Source: Entomortierella parvispora
Lineage: Eukaryota; Mortierellomycota; Mortierellomycetes; Mortierellales; Mortierellaceae
DNA: 64,000 nucleotides
Assembly: GCA_963573315.1 (NCBI GenBank)
Contig: OY752148.1
Location: 1,727,263-1,791,262 of the forward strand
Direction: 5' to 3'
The notes below the pieces were generated by a model. The model was not told the origin of the DNA. It saw only the letters and a program-made list of their open reading frames with translations, and ran no database searches. Every line of letters starts with the position of its first letter. Positions within the stretch are counted from its first letter, which is position 1. This document shows, piece by piece, positions 63,315 through 64,000 of this stretch. The position numbers and the translations under genes were made by a program.

Positions 63315-64000
63315 AGACCGAAATGGCCCAATCGAATCGCGATCTTTAGTTAGCTGCAACTCAAACAAACACACGAACAATCAGTCAAATAAACAATCGA
63401 GCAATTGAACACGTACAACACCGTCATCTTCGCGATGTGGTGCAAAATAATTTCTTCTCCTTTCATGATGGACAGGGCAGACATTCGAACGATAATACGG
63501 TGCACAGATCACCCCTAAAAAGCAGTGCATCGACCTCTTTGGAATCCCCCCTCGCTTCCCCAAACCTATCATATTGCTTCAATGACCTTGGAAAGAATGG
63601 CTTCCCTTCCACAGAAGAAGAGATCGACTTGGTATGTCCAACTCCCAGAGTTTTAGCCGAAAACAGTTGTCACGTGGTATCGAGACAACCACTCATGACG
63701 GATGGTCATGATCCAAGCCCGCGGCGAGAAGATGTGGAAATGAAGCAGAAGTATACCCACAGCTTTGCCTCTAGTTAATCACTTCACAGGCCCAAATATT
63801 AAAGAGTGTTGTGAACGTCCTCAGTTTTGTCGACCTTCCTTCTTCTCCTCAAAATTCACACCCGACGCAGACATCCGTTTCCACAATCACGTAGCACCAC
63901 TTCACCAACCAGGCAAACATGACCGCCCGTCACTTTGGTCAATCCTTCCCCATGAGTGTGCAAGAGGAGGATAACATATTCTTGTACCATGATCGTTATG
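63315..64000. other. Right end of window, no supported gene
   Basis: CAAACAAACA and AATCAATC-type low-complexity sequence follows the small gene. A 113-codon frame at 63437-63778 lacks an ATG near its start. A CACGTG is at about 63674. Nothing else recognised. Confidence 0.4.

Noticed and set aside
63437-63778. 113-codon frame near the right end
   Set aside because: Begins at GTG; the first in-frame ATG is close to its end.

Overview
The window reads as nuclear DNA of a filamentous fungus. Most genes are broken by short GT-AG introns (about 46-110 bases), intergenic sequence is rich in homopolymers and microsatellites, and the recognisable proteins are fungal or eukaryotic (PKA-type neutral trehalase, SLC41-like transporter, Ctu2, a Dbf2/Sid2-like NDR kinase, a TPR/Mlp nucleoporin). 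A Fanzor-type RuvC protein and a chromodomain Ty3/Gypsy element suggest an early-diverging lineage, probably Mucoromycota and perhaps Mortierellomycotina. That placement is inference.

Layout. 1-12.4 kb is a conserved block: neutral trehalase (minus), SLC41-like Mg2+ transporter (minus), CTU2 (plus) and an unrecognised serine-rich protein (plus). 12.4-28 kb is gene-poor and holds a scatter of very small genes encoding 60-131-residue, mostly acidic or proline-rich proteins. Several have a TATAAAAG box 78-122 bases before the ATG. An unrecognised multi-exon gene, apparently truncated at its 5' end, lies near 26 kb. 28-48.6 kb is again conserved and entirely on the minus strand: a polyQ coiled-coil protein, an ArsB/IT-superfamily anion transporter, an unrecognised 1122-residue membrane-anchored protein with a Rossmann-like motif split by an 11-base exon, a Dbf2/Sid2-type NDR kinase and a 2144-residue TPR/Mlp nucleoporin.

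49-61.2 kb is the most unusual part. A large Fanzor (eukaryotic TnpB-like, RNA-guided nuclease family) gene on the plus strand is split by a complete, apparently young Ty3/Gypsy chromovirus on the minus strand (170-base identical LTRs, 5-base target duplication CCCGC, one 1780-codon Gag-Pol frame). The RuvC half of the Fanzor gene is intact with canonical introns. The N-terminal half carries several frame breaks, so this copy looks like a decaying, retrotransposon-interrupted RNA-guided nuclease gene. 61.2-64 kb is mostly non-coding with one more small acidic-protein gene.

Exon coordinates were built by hand from splice signals and phase agreement; errors of a base or so are possible. No homology search was run.
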